Positions 1-10,772 of a stretch of 64,000 bases of DNA are shown one piece after another (the first letter of the stretch is position 1; each line of letters begins with the position of its first letter). The stretch lies in assembly GCA_001972305.1 (NCBI GenBank), contig BDDD01001378.1, positions 200,561 through 264,560 on the forward strand, read 5' to 3'. Position numbers and translations under genes: made by a program. Source of the DNA: Cephalotus follicularis. Taxonomy: Eukaryota; Streptophyta; Magnoliopsida; Oxalidales; Cephalotaceae. The notes below the pieces were generated by a model, which saw only the letters and a program-made list of their open reading frames with translations, searched no databases and was not told the DNA's origin.

Positions 1-44
1 TGCAAAGATGTCTGTTTGACAAAGCCGGTCTCGGCTACGATGAA

Positions 45-257
45 ATGAAAAATGTCAAGCATTTTAAAAATTTCTTTGTCAAGAAAAGTGAGCCTAAAAT
101 GTCTTGTAATTATTTTGGTAGATTAGGACATATTTCTACCTCTTGCTCCTTTAGAAATAAACTTTGCTATGGTAAAACTAGAAAGATTTGGGTTCCTAAA
201 GGAACTCTTGTGACTAACTTGAAAGGACCCAAGTTGAAATGGGTACCAAAAGCTTAA
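45..257 (+). pseudogene. C1 gag-end fragment with zinc-knuckle remnant
   Basis: The translation contains CNYFGRLGHISTSC, a degenerate retroviral-type zinc knuckle. It is followed by KIWVPKGT and GPKLKWVPKA, a signature of the linker between the gag knuckle and protease in plant copia polyproteins of the Sirevirus type. In an active element this part of Gag would bind RNA in the virus-like particle. The piece lacks a full gag and has no recognisable pol after it. It is a fossil fragment inside C1, not a host gene. Confidence 0.6.
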
Positions 258-514
258 ACCTTGTTTTTGTAGGTGTACTTGAAGCTAATTTCAAGATGGT
301 CAAGTACACAAGTTCATGGGAGAAAGCTTTAGTTGAGGGGGAGGTATTGATTATGTTGATTATAATATTGCTTCTTTTAAATCTTTTATTTAGTATCATT
401 TTATCCAACAATTGGTATATCTCATTTTTTTGATATAATTGGTATATTGTAACTTTCAATTGGTATAGTTTAATTGGTATCATTTTTTGTTCAAATGCTC
501 TTTTTGATGTTAAT

Positions 515-811
515 AAAAAGGGAGAGAATGCTTATGTTTAAAGAAAAATATTGATAGCTTATGCTAAGGGGGAGATAGATATGAAAATGTGCTATTAATG
601 ATGAATATGTTAAGGGGAGTTTATGGTAAAGCAAGATATGATTTACTTGCATAAATCGTTATTTTTGAAATGAAAATTAGATATCATATTAAGGGGGAGC
701 ATATCTAAAGTTTTTATGTTGGTATCTAAAAGAAAAATCTTCTTGCTTTGAAATGTCATATTTTCTTTACATAATGAAGCAAATTTTTGTAATCATCAAA
801 AAGGGGGAGAT
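515..811 (+). other. C1 3' non-coding tract with multiple polypurine tracts
   Basis: Purine runs of the AAGGGGGAGA type occur at about 515-527, 566-576, 612-619, 691-700 and 798-810. The last one directly abuts the LTR. A further GGGGAGATTGTTGA copy at 829-841 repeats the PPT/LTR junction just inside the LTR. In LTR elements the polypurine tract primes plus-strand DNA synthesis, and serial copies are known in Sireviruses. No coding signal is visible in this tract. Confidence 0.65.
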
Positions 812-945
812 TGTTGAGTCACAATCATGGGGAGATTGTTGAATCTCAATAATATGTTTTAATGATTACAAATTTGCATTTAACAAGTTTACTTGATGTG
901 CAAGATATTACAAAGTTCCATAAAAGGCAAAACTAATCTGCAGGG

Positions 946-1380
946 AAAAGACATTGACCTTCCAGAAATGACATCGACGTCCGTACAGAAGACATCGACG
1001 CCTTTAAAGAAGACATCGACGTCTTTATGCCAGATGCTACTGATCAAATGTTTTAGAGAAGACATCGATCCATACAAGCAAAAACATCGACATCCGTACA
1101 AAAGAAGTCGATCCCTTTACTAAGACATCGACGTCTTTCAAGACCAAACTGCAAAAGCCAGAAAAGACATCGACCCATGAAGAAGAAGTCGACGTGATGC
1201 ACGTAACTTCAATTGCCTGGAAATTTCCCAGAAATGACATCGACGCCTTTAAAAAGACATCGACGTCTTTTTAAATGGACTGACCCGGGAAACATGGAAC
1301 GGCTAGTTGGCGCACTTACAACGACTAGTAACAGTCAAAGACATCGACGCCTTTACAAAGACATCGACGTCTTTATGCAA
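946..1380 (+). repeat. Cluster of AAAGACATCGACGTCTTT near-palindromes (C1 LTR)
   Basis: About a dozen or more full and partial copies of an 18-nt dyad with a central TCGA are scattered through the U3 part of the LTR, upstream of its TATA box. Clear pairs lie at about 986-1026, 1232-1275 and 1337-1375. Spacing is irregular and the sequence between copies is not conserved, so this is not a simple tandem satellite. Confidence 0.85.
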
Positions 1381-1465
1381 GAAAAGAATAAAACAAGGAT
1401 GCATCAACACATTTTTATATCCAATACGCCCAAGACTTTTGCAACGGCTATAATCTGAAGAATGC

Positions 1466-1473
1466 TATAAATA
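1466..1473 (+). promoter_or_regulatory. TATA-like box of C1 LTR
   Basis: TATAAATA lies downstream of the palindrome cluster and upstream of the conserved LTR end, where the U3/R boundary promoter of a copia LTR is expected. Confidence 0.5.
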
Positions 1474-2052
1474 CAAACCAAGAAACAAGCTCAACACATC
1501 AGAGGAACAACTGTTGAACATCCAATCACAAAAGCTCATCTTGCACATCTAGAAACAAAAGAGAAAGACATCAAGCTAGAGTTCTACACTTTCATAACCA
1601 AAACTTGAAACTAGTTTACACTTTCATATCCAACCTTTGAGAGGTTATTTGTAAACACAAATTAATTTTTACAAATCCTTCTTTGTAAAAAGGGTGTTAA
1701 AACCCTTGGTGAGAATTTAGAGGGGAGTGAACCCTTGTAAGGTGTTTGATTGATTTGCAGCTGGAACCCAAAATCAAGTGTAAGGTGGTTTACTTTGATT
1801 TGCACTCGTAAGCCGAAAATCAAAGGTTCCTAGTGGTACCTAGTGGAATCTCAAGGGGTTCTTGAGAAAGTGGACGTAGGCACGAATTTGCCGAACCACT
1901 ATAAATTCGTTTGCACACTCTCTATCCCTTATCTCTTTTACTTACAATTGTATTATTTGTTTTCTTGTGTGCTTATTTATGTCCATTGCTTAATTTGTTT
2001 ATTCCGCAAACAAATTGTTTTAGTAATTAAAGGTTGCCATACGTTTCCAACA

Positions 2053-5000
2053 CTTACAATGCTATAGTGGGACGACCAGGTCTGAACTTGATGGAGGCTA
2101 TAGTGTCTACGAGACACTTATTGATGAAGTTTCCAACAAGGTTTGGCATGAGGGACGTCAGAGGGGACCAACAGGCAGCAAGGCAGTGCTACAAAACCGC
2201 CATCTCAGACAAGGGGAAGCACAAGGCTCTCCCCATAGCGAACAGCTCAGAGGAGACATGGAACCAGAGCATCCACAGCCTATTGATGATGTGCTTCAAG
2301 TGCCCATGGAAGATGGTGACAATGAGAAGGTGTTCCAAGTAGGCTCACAACTTGGAGAGGCGGAGAAGGGGGAATTAATAACATTCCTCCGAAATAATAA
2401 AGACGTTTTTGCCTGGTCGGCAGAGGAGGTCCCTGGGATCAGCCCAGACGTAATGGTTCACAAACTAAGCGTGGACCCAGCCAGGCCCCCGACCAGACAA
2501 AAGAAGAGGAACTTTTCCCCAGAGAGGCAGCAGGCGATAGCGGAAGAGGTGAGCAAGCTATTGCAGGCAGGGTTCATAAGGGAAGTGCACTACTCGGACT
2601 GGCTGGCGAACCCAGTGTTAGTCAAAAAAGCAAATGGAAAATGGAGGATGTGCATCGACTTCACAGACCTCAACAAAGCTTGTCCAAAGGATCACTTCCC
2701 TCTCCCAAAGATAGACCAGCTGGTGGATGCAACCTCGGGTTACAGAATATTAAGCTTCTTGGATGCCTACTCGGGATATAATCAAATTCCCATGTACAAG
2801 CCTGATGAGAACAAGACAGCGTTCATAACGGACCGAGGAATGTATTGCTACAAGGTTATGCCCTTCGGTTTGAAGAATGCAGGGGCCATCTACCAACGCC
2901 TGGTGAACAAAATCTTTGAGCCTCAAATTGGGAAAAATATGGAGGTCTACATCGATGACATGCTCGTCAAGACCCCAGCCCGGAGTCCCCACATAAAAGA
3001 CTTAGAGGAAATGTTTGAAGTGATGAGGAGATATAACATGAAGCTCAATCCATCCAAGTGCACATTTGGGGTCACCTCTGGAAAGTTCCTCGGATTCATG
3101 GTCTCTAGCAGAGGAATAGAGGCTAACCCAGAGAAGATCTCAGCGATTCAAAGCATGAGGCCTCCTCAAACCATCAGGGATGTCCAAAGATTAAATGGAA
3201 AGATTACAGCTCTGAGCAGGTTTGTGCCAAAGTCAGCAGAGAATTGCCTTCCCTTCTTCAAAATACTTAGGGATCCCAAGGGATTCTCTTGGTCAGATGA
3301 CTGTCAAGCAGCCTTCGACAAGTTGAAGGAATACCTGGCTTTCCCTCCTCTGATCTCGAAACCCAAGGATGGGGAAGACTTGTATTTGTACCTTGCTGCC
3401 ACCTCGGGCCTAGTGAGTTCAGTGCTAGTCAGAGAAGAGGAAAAAGTTCAGAAGCCAGTATACTACGTGAGCAAGGCTCTGAAGGATGCCGAGGGGAGGT
3501 ACCCAGAGGTGAAGAAGTATGCCTATGCATTGATCATCTCGGCTAGAAAATTGAGGCCATATTTCCAAGCCCATACAATCAAGGTTCTGACTGACAAACC
3601 ACTCAAACAAGTTCTTGCCAAACCTGACACCTCAGGCATGTTAATCAAGTGGTCAGTCGAGCTAGGCGAGTATGATGTGAAGTTCGAATCCAGACCAGCA
3701 ATCAAATCACAGGTACTGGCCGACTTTGTTGGAGATAATACACCTACGGAGTGTATGGAGGAGGACCCCTCCGAGAGCGAGAGGGGAATTCGGAAGTTTT
3801 CCATGGACGGTTCATCCTGCCTCACTAGCAGTGGAGTAGGGTTAGTATTGATGAGTCCAGATGGTTGGACGTTGGAGTATGCTTTGAGGTTTAAGTTTAA
3901 AGCTACAAATAACGAAGCTGAGTGGGAAGCTCTGATAGTTGGACTGATGATCGCAAAGCACTTGGAGGTCCAAAAGATAGAAGCCTCCAGTGATTCTCAG
4001 CTAGTGGTTGGTTTGGAAAATGGGGAGTATGAGGCCAGAGAAGACCCTATGATAAAATACTTATCCCATTTTCAGAGCATGAAGTCAGTATTCAAAATTT
4101 TAAGGATTGTGAAAGTACCCAGGACAGAGAATGTCCGAGCAGACCACTTATCAAAACTAGCAACGGCAGAGGAGTTGGAGAAGAATCAAACCGTGCTAGT
4201 AGACTACTTGGACAGACACACCGTCTCTGAAGTAGACGTAATGGACATAGATATACCACAGGAGCCAAACTGGATGACTCCCTTTATCAATTGGCTGAGG
4301 AACGGGATCTTGCCCGAGGACCCCGTGGAGGCGAGAAAGCTGGTCTACAGAGCAAATAGATTCCAGTTTCGAGATGGGATCCTCTACAAAAGATCTTTCT
4401 CATTTTCTTGGCTGAGGTGCTTGAACCCCTCAGAGGCCGATTATGCTCTAAGGGAGGTCCATGAAGGAATTTGTGGCAACCACACTGGGGGCAGGACATT
4501 GTCTCACAAGCTGTTGAGGCAAGGCTATTACTGGCCGACTATGCATCAAGATGCTATAGACCTGGTAAGAAAGTGTGACAAGTGTCAGAGGAACGCGAAC
4601 ATAAGCAGAAGACCTTCTCAACCTCTGACGTCTATCACGGCCCCATGGCCCTTTGCACAGTGGGGAATGGACTTCATCAGACCACTACCCATGGCGATAG
4701 GTCAGAGGAAGTTTCTCATTGTAGCAGTGGACTACTTTACCAAGTGGGTGGAAGCAGAACCTCTAGCCACAATTACTGAGAAGAACACGGAGAGCTTTGT
4801 ATGGAAGTCAATCATCTGTAGATTTGGAGTCTTGAGGACAATCATCTCAAACAATGGTAAACAGTTTGATTGCCAAGCCTTCCGTGATTTTTGCAAGGAA
4901 TGGAGGATAGAGCATAGGCTTGCCTCAGTAGCCTACCCCCAAAGTAATGGTCAAGCCGAGGTGATCAACAGAGAAATCATTTCAGGCTAGAAGAAGCGCC

Positions 5001-5506
5001 TAGAAGATAGCAAAGGAAGATGGACAGAGTAGCTGCCAAGCGTGTTATGGGCATATAGAACAACTCCTTGGACCACAACTGGTGAGTCCCCATACAGCCT
5101 CTGTTTTGGAGCTGAAGCCATGATACCGGTAGAGATTGGAGTACAATCACCAAGGGTTGTACATTTTATTGAAGACAACAATGAGGAAGGGCTTAGGTGT
5201 CTCCTTGACCTAGTGGAAGAGCTCAGAGACAAGGCTGCGATCAAAGTTGCAGCCTACCAGTAGAGGGTAAGCCGCTACTATAACAAAAGGGTAAGCCCTA
5301 GACCACTAAGACAAGGAGATCTAGTCCTACGCAACTCAGCCATTGCATATCCAACCGGTACCAGAGGAAAACTAGCCCCTGCCTGGGAAGGGCCATACAA
5401 AATCAAAATAGTCCTCCGCCCAGGAACATTCAAACTTGAAACTTTGGGGGGTAGGGAGATTGCCAGAGCTTGGAATGCCGAGCATCTGAGGAAGTACTAT
5501 CAATGA
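2053..5506 (+). pseudogene. pol: Tat element pol region (PR end, RT, RH, aRH, IN)
   Basis: The protease end reads YNAIVGRPGLN and continues with the Tat-typical RGDQQAARQCY. The reverse transcriptase lies at about 2560-3030, with FLDAYSGYNQIPM, MPFGLKNAGA and the YIDD catalytic box. The first RNase H is at about 3350-3730. A second RNase H, with FSMDGSS, NNEAEWEAL and DSQLVVG motifs, is at about 3785-4180; this duplicated domain marks the Tat lineage. Integrase follows with an HHCC-type zinc region (CDKCQRN) at about 4450-4600 and its catalytic core at about 4660-4975. The integrase C-terminal part runs to near 5506. A fossil coding region with a few breaks. Confidence 0.85.
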
Positions 5507-5573
5507 TTGTAAGATGTTCTGAATGAAGTCTGAGGAAGTACTATCAATGATTGTAAGATGTTCTGAATGAAGT
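5486..5573 (+). repeat. 44-bp direct tandem duplication after pol
   Basis: A 44-bp unit starting CTGAGGAAGTACTATC occurs twice in perfect succession (5486-5529 and 5530-5573), spanning the end of the integrase region and the start of the spacer. Confidence 0.9.
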
Positions 5574-6670
5574 TGAATTTTTCAAAATTTGTGTTCAATA
5601 TCATAGTTCCAAGTTTGCAAGGGACCGGAGGTCCAATGTTCATGTCCTCAAACCTCTGAACAGCCACCGATCAACTCCCTCAATCTTTTCTTTACGTATC
5701 TCGGACCACGCCCCCATGTGGGAATCCAGAGGTCCAAAACTTTCCAAGTCTTACGAAGACTAGCCCTCAAAAGGAAAAGCAACACAAACCGAGGTCTCAA
5801 ACAGACCGAGGTAACAGGTATCCGAGAAAGCATTCAAGGATGCACTCATGAAAGCCTCCTTCCGAGGAGCATACAGAAGCCTCCTTCCGAGCAGCATACG
5901 GAAGCTTACTTCCGAGGAACACCCCTATACTCATCAATAAGGACTCCTTCTGAGGAGCGCACCCAAAGACTTCCAAGGAAGCACTAAGACTCCTCAGGGA
6001 GCAAGCACTGGTTGGCAACACCATAGGAACTTGTCCAACCAAACCTAAAGTCGTGACTTGAAAGGCGAATCCATGGGAACTCGCAACGATCAAGCTCGTC
6101 GGACTAAGCACTTTAATACAAGTGTCCCTATGTGGACTGCAAGCTCAACCGACCTGTCCTAAAACCTAATAGGTCAGACGACACTCTCCTCGGCAAACCC
6201 ATAGGAACTTGTCCGAGCAGACCAAGAACGTATCCTACGAGGGCTGCCAAGCTTAAGTGATCTCATCTACGAAGAGTTAATGATTTGGACTAAGCTAAAA
6301 TTCCTAAGGGAACTATCAACACATGTATGTGTACGCAAAGCTCAAACACAATGCAAGGAACCAACCAGAGATACGATCCGAGAATAAAAAGGTATGTTAT
6401 TAATATCTTTGATGAATTACATAAGTGCTATCAAAATAGTGTCCAACAAGGATCACTAAGCCTAAGCGTTCACTTCCTCAAAGAAATCAGTAACTTGGGC
6501 AGAGTTAGAATTCCTAAGGGAATTGTTACCTTATACACACATGCAGATGTCCACCACACAATACAGAAAGATTAATCAAAGACAAAACCAGAGAACGCAA
6601 AAATTCTTTCTTTATTCATAAACTGAAGGGTTTACAAAAAAAAAAGACTATTACAGAATGAAAGCAAGAA
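5574..6670 (+). other. Tat element spacer between pol and antisense gene
   Basis: About 1.1 kb with no convincing coding sequence. It contains about three tandem copies of a 25-26 bp unit (GAAGCCTCCTTCCGAGGAGC type) at 5849-5926, and scattered CCGAGGA motifs also seen in the 3' LTR. Near its right end, TTTATT at 6611-6616 is an AATAAA signal on the minus strand, placed to serve the antisense gene. Confidence 0.6.
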
Positions 6671-6671
6671 A

Positions 6672-9124
6672 CTAGGGCTGAGGAGGATCTTCGTGCTCAG
6701 GCAAAAGATCTTCATGCTCAGGTGGAGGAGCGAAGAAGGCCTCAACGAAAGGCAAAGGAGGAGCTTCAAATCCAGAAAAGGGGTCCACTGGAGCTGATGA
6801 AGAAGGAATAGCAGGGGGGTCTAGTGTAGGGTCCGAGGTCGAAGCAGGATCCGTAGGAAGAATAACCAAGTCTGGTGAACCTGGAATCGATAGCTCATCC
6901 ACCATGGCAGATGAGACTCCCTCCTCGAACTCAAGACGAAGCTTCTCCTCCTTCGCATCAATTCCCTTTGGATAGAAGTCAAATGTCTTGGCGGAGGGAC
7001 CATACACCACTCCATTCAGTGGGACATCGGGACGCAGAGAAGAGACCCAGTTTCGGCAGGCATAGAAGCCCCGACGGAAGTACTCGGCCGCTTCCTCGAA
7101 CACTGCCTCCTCGAACTCATTCGATCTTTTGAACTCCTCCATGGAGGATCTCATCAACTGCTTGAACTCCTCTGAGTCTTTGAAGTTGGCCATGACCTTG
7201 TGTTGTTCCCTCCCCAGCAGTTCCTGATCTTTCCTCTGCTGGCGAACAAGCTTCCCCTCCAACTCCTGGCACTTCTTCCTGGTGTGTTCCAGCTCTGCCT
7301 CCATCTCCTTCCTGTTGGCCCTCTCCTCCTCCAAATCCTACACTGCTTGCTTCTTTTCCTCAACCAAGGACTCCTAAACTTTGAGAACTTTGTTCAGTTG
7401 AGCTTGGGCTGAGCGGGCAGTCTCTTCCAATGTAGCCATGCTCGCCCTTAGCTCCCTGTCCCTGGCCACTACGGCAGAGAAGTTGTCCACCAGCAGTTCA
7501 GTGTTGTTTAGAGCCTGTCAGAGGAGCATATATGTCAATAACTGTGAAGAACAAAGACATAAGAAAAATAAAGGCAATGGGAAAAAGATAGTTTACCCTC
7601 AAGTTACTCCGTAGACACTGGGTTACCAACTGCTCGTTGGACCATTTCTCCCTTGCTTCCATCTCCTAGGGGAAGAAGACCAGAAGACTGACCGCCTGGG
7701 GGACCCCAGAAGCATTCAGGTGCAGCTTGGTGCAGTCCATGTCCTCGAACTCATTCAGCAAGTCCTCTGCCTCCCAAGTTGGAGGAATGATGATTGGATC
7801 CTGCGAACTTGCTCCGAGGGTAGCGACGTCCTCGACCTCCTTCCACTTATTGGCTCCCTCAGCACCCTTCCCCTTCCTGCTCCTCTTCACCAGAGGAACG
7901 TTCTCGTCAGCGGGGGAGGTTTCGTCTGCTGTCCTCTTGCCTGCCTCCTTCCTCTTCTCAGCAGCAATAGTAGGCATCCGGGCAGGTGGAAGAGTCTTGG
8001 TTTGTGGCCTTGACCCCTCAGCTACGATGGTCTTCCCCTTTTGCTTTGGCCCACCAGCAGCAGGGGTCTTCCTCTTGTCGGTAGCTTTTAGGATGGCAGA
8101 GAAGTCGCGGTGAGGAGCCATAGCTGAAAAGAGACATGAAGAGTAAGGTCAGAGATTCAAAGTACAATAAAAATGAGAATAACACTAAATTAAGGAATGG
8201 AGAAGACAAAGGCTTTATACAGCTTTCCTCCGACATTGGGGGCAGAGGACTATCTGGATCTCCCTCTCCCTCTGAGATATCCATCTCGGCTCCATCCGAA
8301 CGAGATACTTGTCTAAGGACCACACTCAGTCCAGCCTGGGGCAGACGATCCTCACTAACGATGGAGTTTACATCCTGTAGCTCAAGGGCCAAGAGTTTAT
8401 TAAGGCTAACCTTCTCTGCCGAGGTCAGGCGAGACCTCCTGTTCAGAGATTTCGTGTCCAGAGAATCGCACCAGGGAGAGAGAGTGAACCCTTCAAAGTC
8501 CTTTATCAAAAAGTACCTCTTCCTCCAGTTTTTTATGGACTTGGTAGGGTTGAGAAGAAGTTTTTTCACCCCAGAACGAGACTTGAAAAAATGCCCACTC
8601 GTTTTAGGGGTGGCCGAGAGGACGTGGAACTCTTTGAAAAGGTTCACTATCGCATCCACCTCAGACTCTATACACTTGACGAGGAAGCCGATCATAAAGC
8701 TCCAAGACTGCGGTTGAAGAAGTGAGGGATGAAGACTAAAGTTTACTAACACAGAGATGGCAAAGGAGGGAATTGGAACCCTCAGACCATGAGAGAGAGC
8801 CCCTTCGAAGATGACAAAGAGACCTTCTCTACTCATGGTAACCATCCGAGGATCCGAGGGCAGGCAGTATGTTAGCCCACGAGGGAAATTATACCTCTCA
8901 GGGAGCTTTTTCACCTCAACACGACTGAGAGTGCTCACCCCAAAACAACTTGCAGAAGAAGGAGGATTAGCCCCAGCGGTGGGAGCAGCAGGGTCACCCA
9001 CCGCCGCCCCAAGGGTACCTATAACACCAAGTGGTCTCTCGACGGTGGGAACCACCATGGCCAAGGGCTTGACCGCTAGGGGAGAAGAAGAAGAAGACCC
9101 ATTGGATTGTTCTTGACTAGCCAT
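6672..9124 (-). pseudogene. Antisense gene of the Tat element (putative gypsy-type transposon protein)
   Basis: On the minus strand, starting at the ATG complementary to 9122-9124, a serine- and proline-rich N-terminus leads into a domain at about 8893-8480. It has the pattern LPSDPRMVTMSREGLFVIFE...LVNFSLHPSLLQPQSWSFM, resembling the 'putative gypsy type transposon' family (Pfam Transposase_28, from memory). A middle block (about 8120-7670) is rich in Lys, Pro and Ala. The last block (about 7334-6672) is a Glu/Lys/Arg-rich coiled coil followed by an EAAEYFRRGFYACRNWV segment and an acidic, proline-rich tail. Intron-like GT/AG signals lie between blocks. Antisense genes in this position are known in Grande-type Tat elements; their function is unclear. 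Whether this copy is expressed cannot be judged. Confidence 0.7.
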
Positions 9125-9741
9125 AAATTCAAGACGAGGAAGAAGAAACTGTAAAAGAAAACCAGGAACGACCTGGAACGGCGAAAAGATGACAAAAACT
9201 TACCAAAGATTTTAATTAAGAGTGATGAAATAGGGTTCTCAAAGCACAACAAACTTGGAAAGCTTTCAACGGCGATGTGAGTACTGGAGTTTTGAGGAGC
9301 GAAAAGTTTGTTTTGAGAAGAATACAACCTTTTATAGACCCCCACCTCGGATCCTGGCCCTCCACCTCACGCAAGATCTAATGGTTAAGAAGCGAACCGT
9401 CAAGTCATACGCGGGAAATAAAGCGACAGAGGCGGGAAATTCTCGGCTAACGCCACGTGCAAATCGTATTCAATACGCTACTTAATTGCAATGATTTGGG
9501 CTCACGACACGAGGCCCGTTAGCTGGGACAGATGCAGACAAGGAGGCAGACTTTGATCCTCTACTAAGGCATATTCAGCTTTGTACAGAGGATCGACCAA
9601 AGCAATACCTTCAATCTCGGCTCACTTGTGAATGGGAAAGCTAGCAGGAAGCTCAGCAGAGGAGTCTGGCCTTAGCCACGGCTCTCAACTCTGATCCTCC
9701 TCCTCTGACCAAGGCCAGAGAAGAAGGACCAGGAGAGCATA
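9125..9741 (-). promoter_or_regulatory. Leader and promoter region of the Tat antisense gene
   Basis: Read on the minus strand, a TATAAAAGG box at 9328-9336 is followed by about 200 nt of leader before the ATG. The leader contains GTAAGT and a pyrimidine-rich ...TTTTACAG acceptor, a typical plant leader intron. The rest up to the LTR (9337-9741) is purine-rich on the plus strand close to the LTR, with no coding signal. Confidence 0.6.
9328..9336 (-). promoter_or_regulatory. TATA box of Tat antisense gene
   Basis: TATAAAAGG on the minus strand is a near-perfect plant TATA box about 200 nt upstream of the antisense ATG. Confidence 0.6.
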
Positions 9742-10772
9742 TGATATGGGAAAAATCTATTTATATTAAGAAGGACACATGCCCTCCTTGGATAAAGCCA
9801 CGTGTCTAGAGGTTTTATTTTTTGAAGCTCACACGAACATGGGTAAGAGGAATCTTAGCAAGGTGACTCACAGTAGTAGGTCAGCAGACCCTCGCCAAAC
9901 ACCAGGGCCGAGGAGAGCTAGCTTGACGAAGAGCGCATCACAGTACGACCGTGCCGAGGACCTCCTCGGCTCGAGGAGCTTACTTAGGGTACAGGTCAGA
10001 GGACCTTCTTCAAGGCACTAGTGCCGAGGACCTCCTCTACCCGAGGTGTCTATCGGACACATAGCAGAGGACATGCCCCTGCTGCACAGTTACCGAGGAC
10101 TTTCTCCTCGACGGTATCCAAAGAGACCTCATCCTTGGATGAATGGTAGAGGACCCGGCGTCGTAAGCGTACGCCACTGAGGAAGCACCAGAAGATGAAG
10201 ACCCAGGAGCGAAAGGGGAAGCAAGAGGCTCATCACCTCGGCAACAGTACCATGGTTCACTTCCTCGGCAGCCCTGTGGCAGAGGACCCCCACTTCATTT
10301 ATGGGATAAGGGCATGAAATCTGCCTGATTTCCTGGGATTCGCCTTCATCTAAATAAGGAAGTAGTGGTATAATGAACTACCAACAAGGGAAGTGGCGAA
10401 ATATTTGGCGGAGATCAAGGGAAATGATCGAGATCCTCGGCATTTCCTTAGGGGACAATTATCACCTCCTCATTTCACGCTCTAACAGTTACAGTCCAAC
10501 ACTATAAATACTAGTTCAACAGTCTGAACAAGGGTCAGCCATTTTTACTCTAAAAAAGAACCTTGTTATCATTGTGTAAAGGCCTAACTTGAGCGTCGGA
10601 GTGTCCCCGGGAGAACAACCTCCTGGACCTTCAATGTTTTTGTTCCTATGTGCAGGGAAAGCATTAACAGCCATCTTCTACCTTTTCCTTGGAGCATAAA
10701 ACCAGCGTTTCCTTAAACAAATCAAGCCCTTACACGTGGGGTACAGTTGAGGAAATGATTTTTGCATCAACA
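9742..10772 (+). repeat. Tat element 3' LTR
   Basis: The 3' end is well defined: GCCTAACTTGAGCGTCGGAG, then CACGTGGGGTAC, then GCATCAACA, all typical of Tat LTR ends. The 5' edge at TGATATGGG (9742), after a purine-rich run, is my best estimate. A TATAAATA box lies at 10503-10510. The U3 part (about 9890-10260) repeats CCGAGGA and its complement, including the dyad GCCGAGGACCTCCTCGGC near 9953-9970. Confidence 0.7.
10503..10510 (+). promoter_or_regulatory. TATA-like box of Tat LTR
   Basis: TATAAATA lies about 50 nt before the conserved R/U5 stretch of the LTR, the expected place for the sense promoter. Confidence 0.55.

Larger units (their letters stand above)
1..2052 (+). mobile_element. 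C1: Sirevirus-like Ty1/copia element, 3' part
   Basis: The left part holds a gag-end fragment, then about 550 bp of AT-rich non-coding DNA with repeated polypurine runs, then one LTR. Multiple polypurine tracts and repeated LTR palindromes are known traits of Sireviruses, which is the basis for the lineage call. Only a reduced part of the element is visible and it is a broken fossil. The LTR ends at CCAACA on 2051-2052, and the next bases (CTTACAATGC) read directly as Tat protease coding sequence. The simplest reading is that C1 inserted into the Tat element, with the rest of C1 and the Tat 5' end lying left of the window. Confidence 0.7.
812..2052 (+). repeat. C1 3' LTR
   Basis: It starts TGTTGA right after a polypurine tract and ends CCAACA, about 1.24 kb long. 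Near its end it has the stretch GTGGACGTAGGC...GAACCACTATAAATTCG, which recurs reverse-complemented in the C3 LTR at 61063-61150. A TATA-like site lies at 1466-1473. The upstream half (946-1380) is filled with near-palindromes. The start could instead be 838, because the PPT/TGTTGA junction is duplicated. Confidence 0.75.
2053..10772 (+). mobile_element. Tat-lineage Ty3/gypsy element (5' part outside window)
   Basis: In order it shows: end of protease, reverse transcriptase, RNase H, a second RNase H domain, integrase, a non-coding spacer, a gene on the opposite strand, and a 3' LTR ending GCATCAACA. The second RNase H and the antisense gene between pol and 3' LTR are known features of Tat-lineage elements (Grande/Retand type). 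The left edge coincides with the C1 LTR end, consistent with C1 nested in its protease region. The pol part carries only a few breaks, so the copy is moderately old. The flank TCAGT (10773-10777) would be its right target duplication. Confidence 0.8.

Noticed and set aside
946-1380. Palindrome array as a CRISPR array
   Set aside because: Repeats are degenerate, spacers vary from a few bases to over 50, no cas genes exist, and the block lies inside an LTR of a plant element.
889-1458. Small reading frames through the C1 palindrome region on both strands
   Set aside because: They are by-products of the repeated motif, low complexity, and have no domain or context.
7200-7412. Plus-strand frames between 6875 and 9116
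   Set aside because: They lie opposite the better-supported antisense gene and have skewed composition typical of shadow frames.
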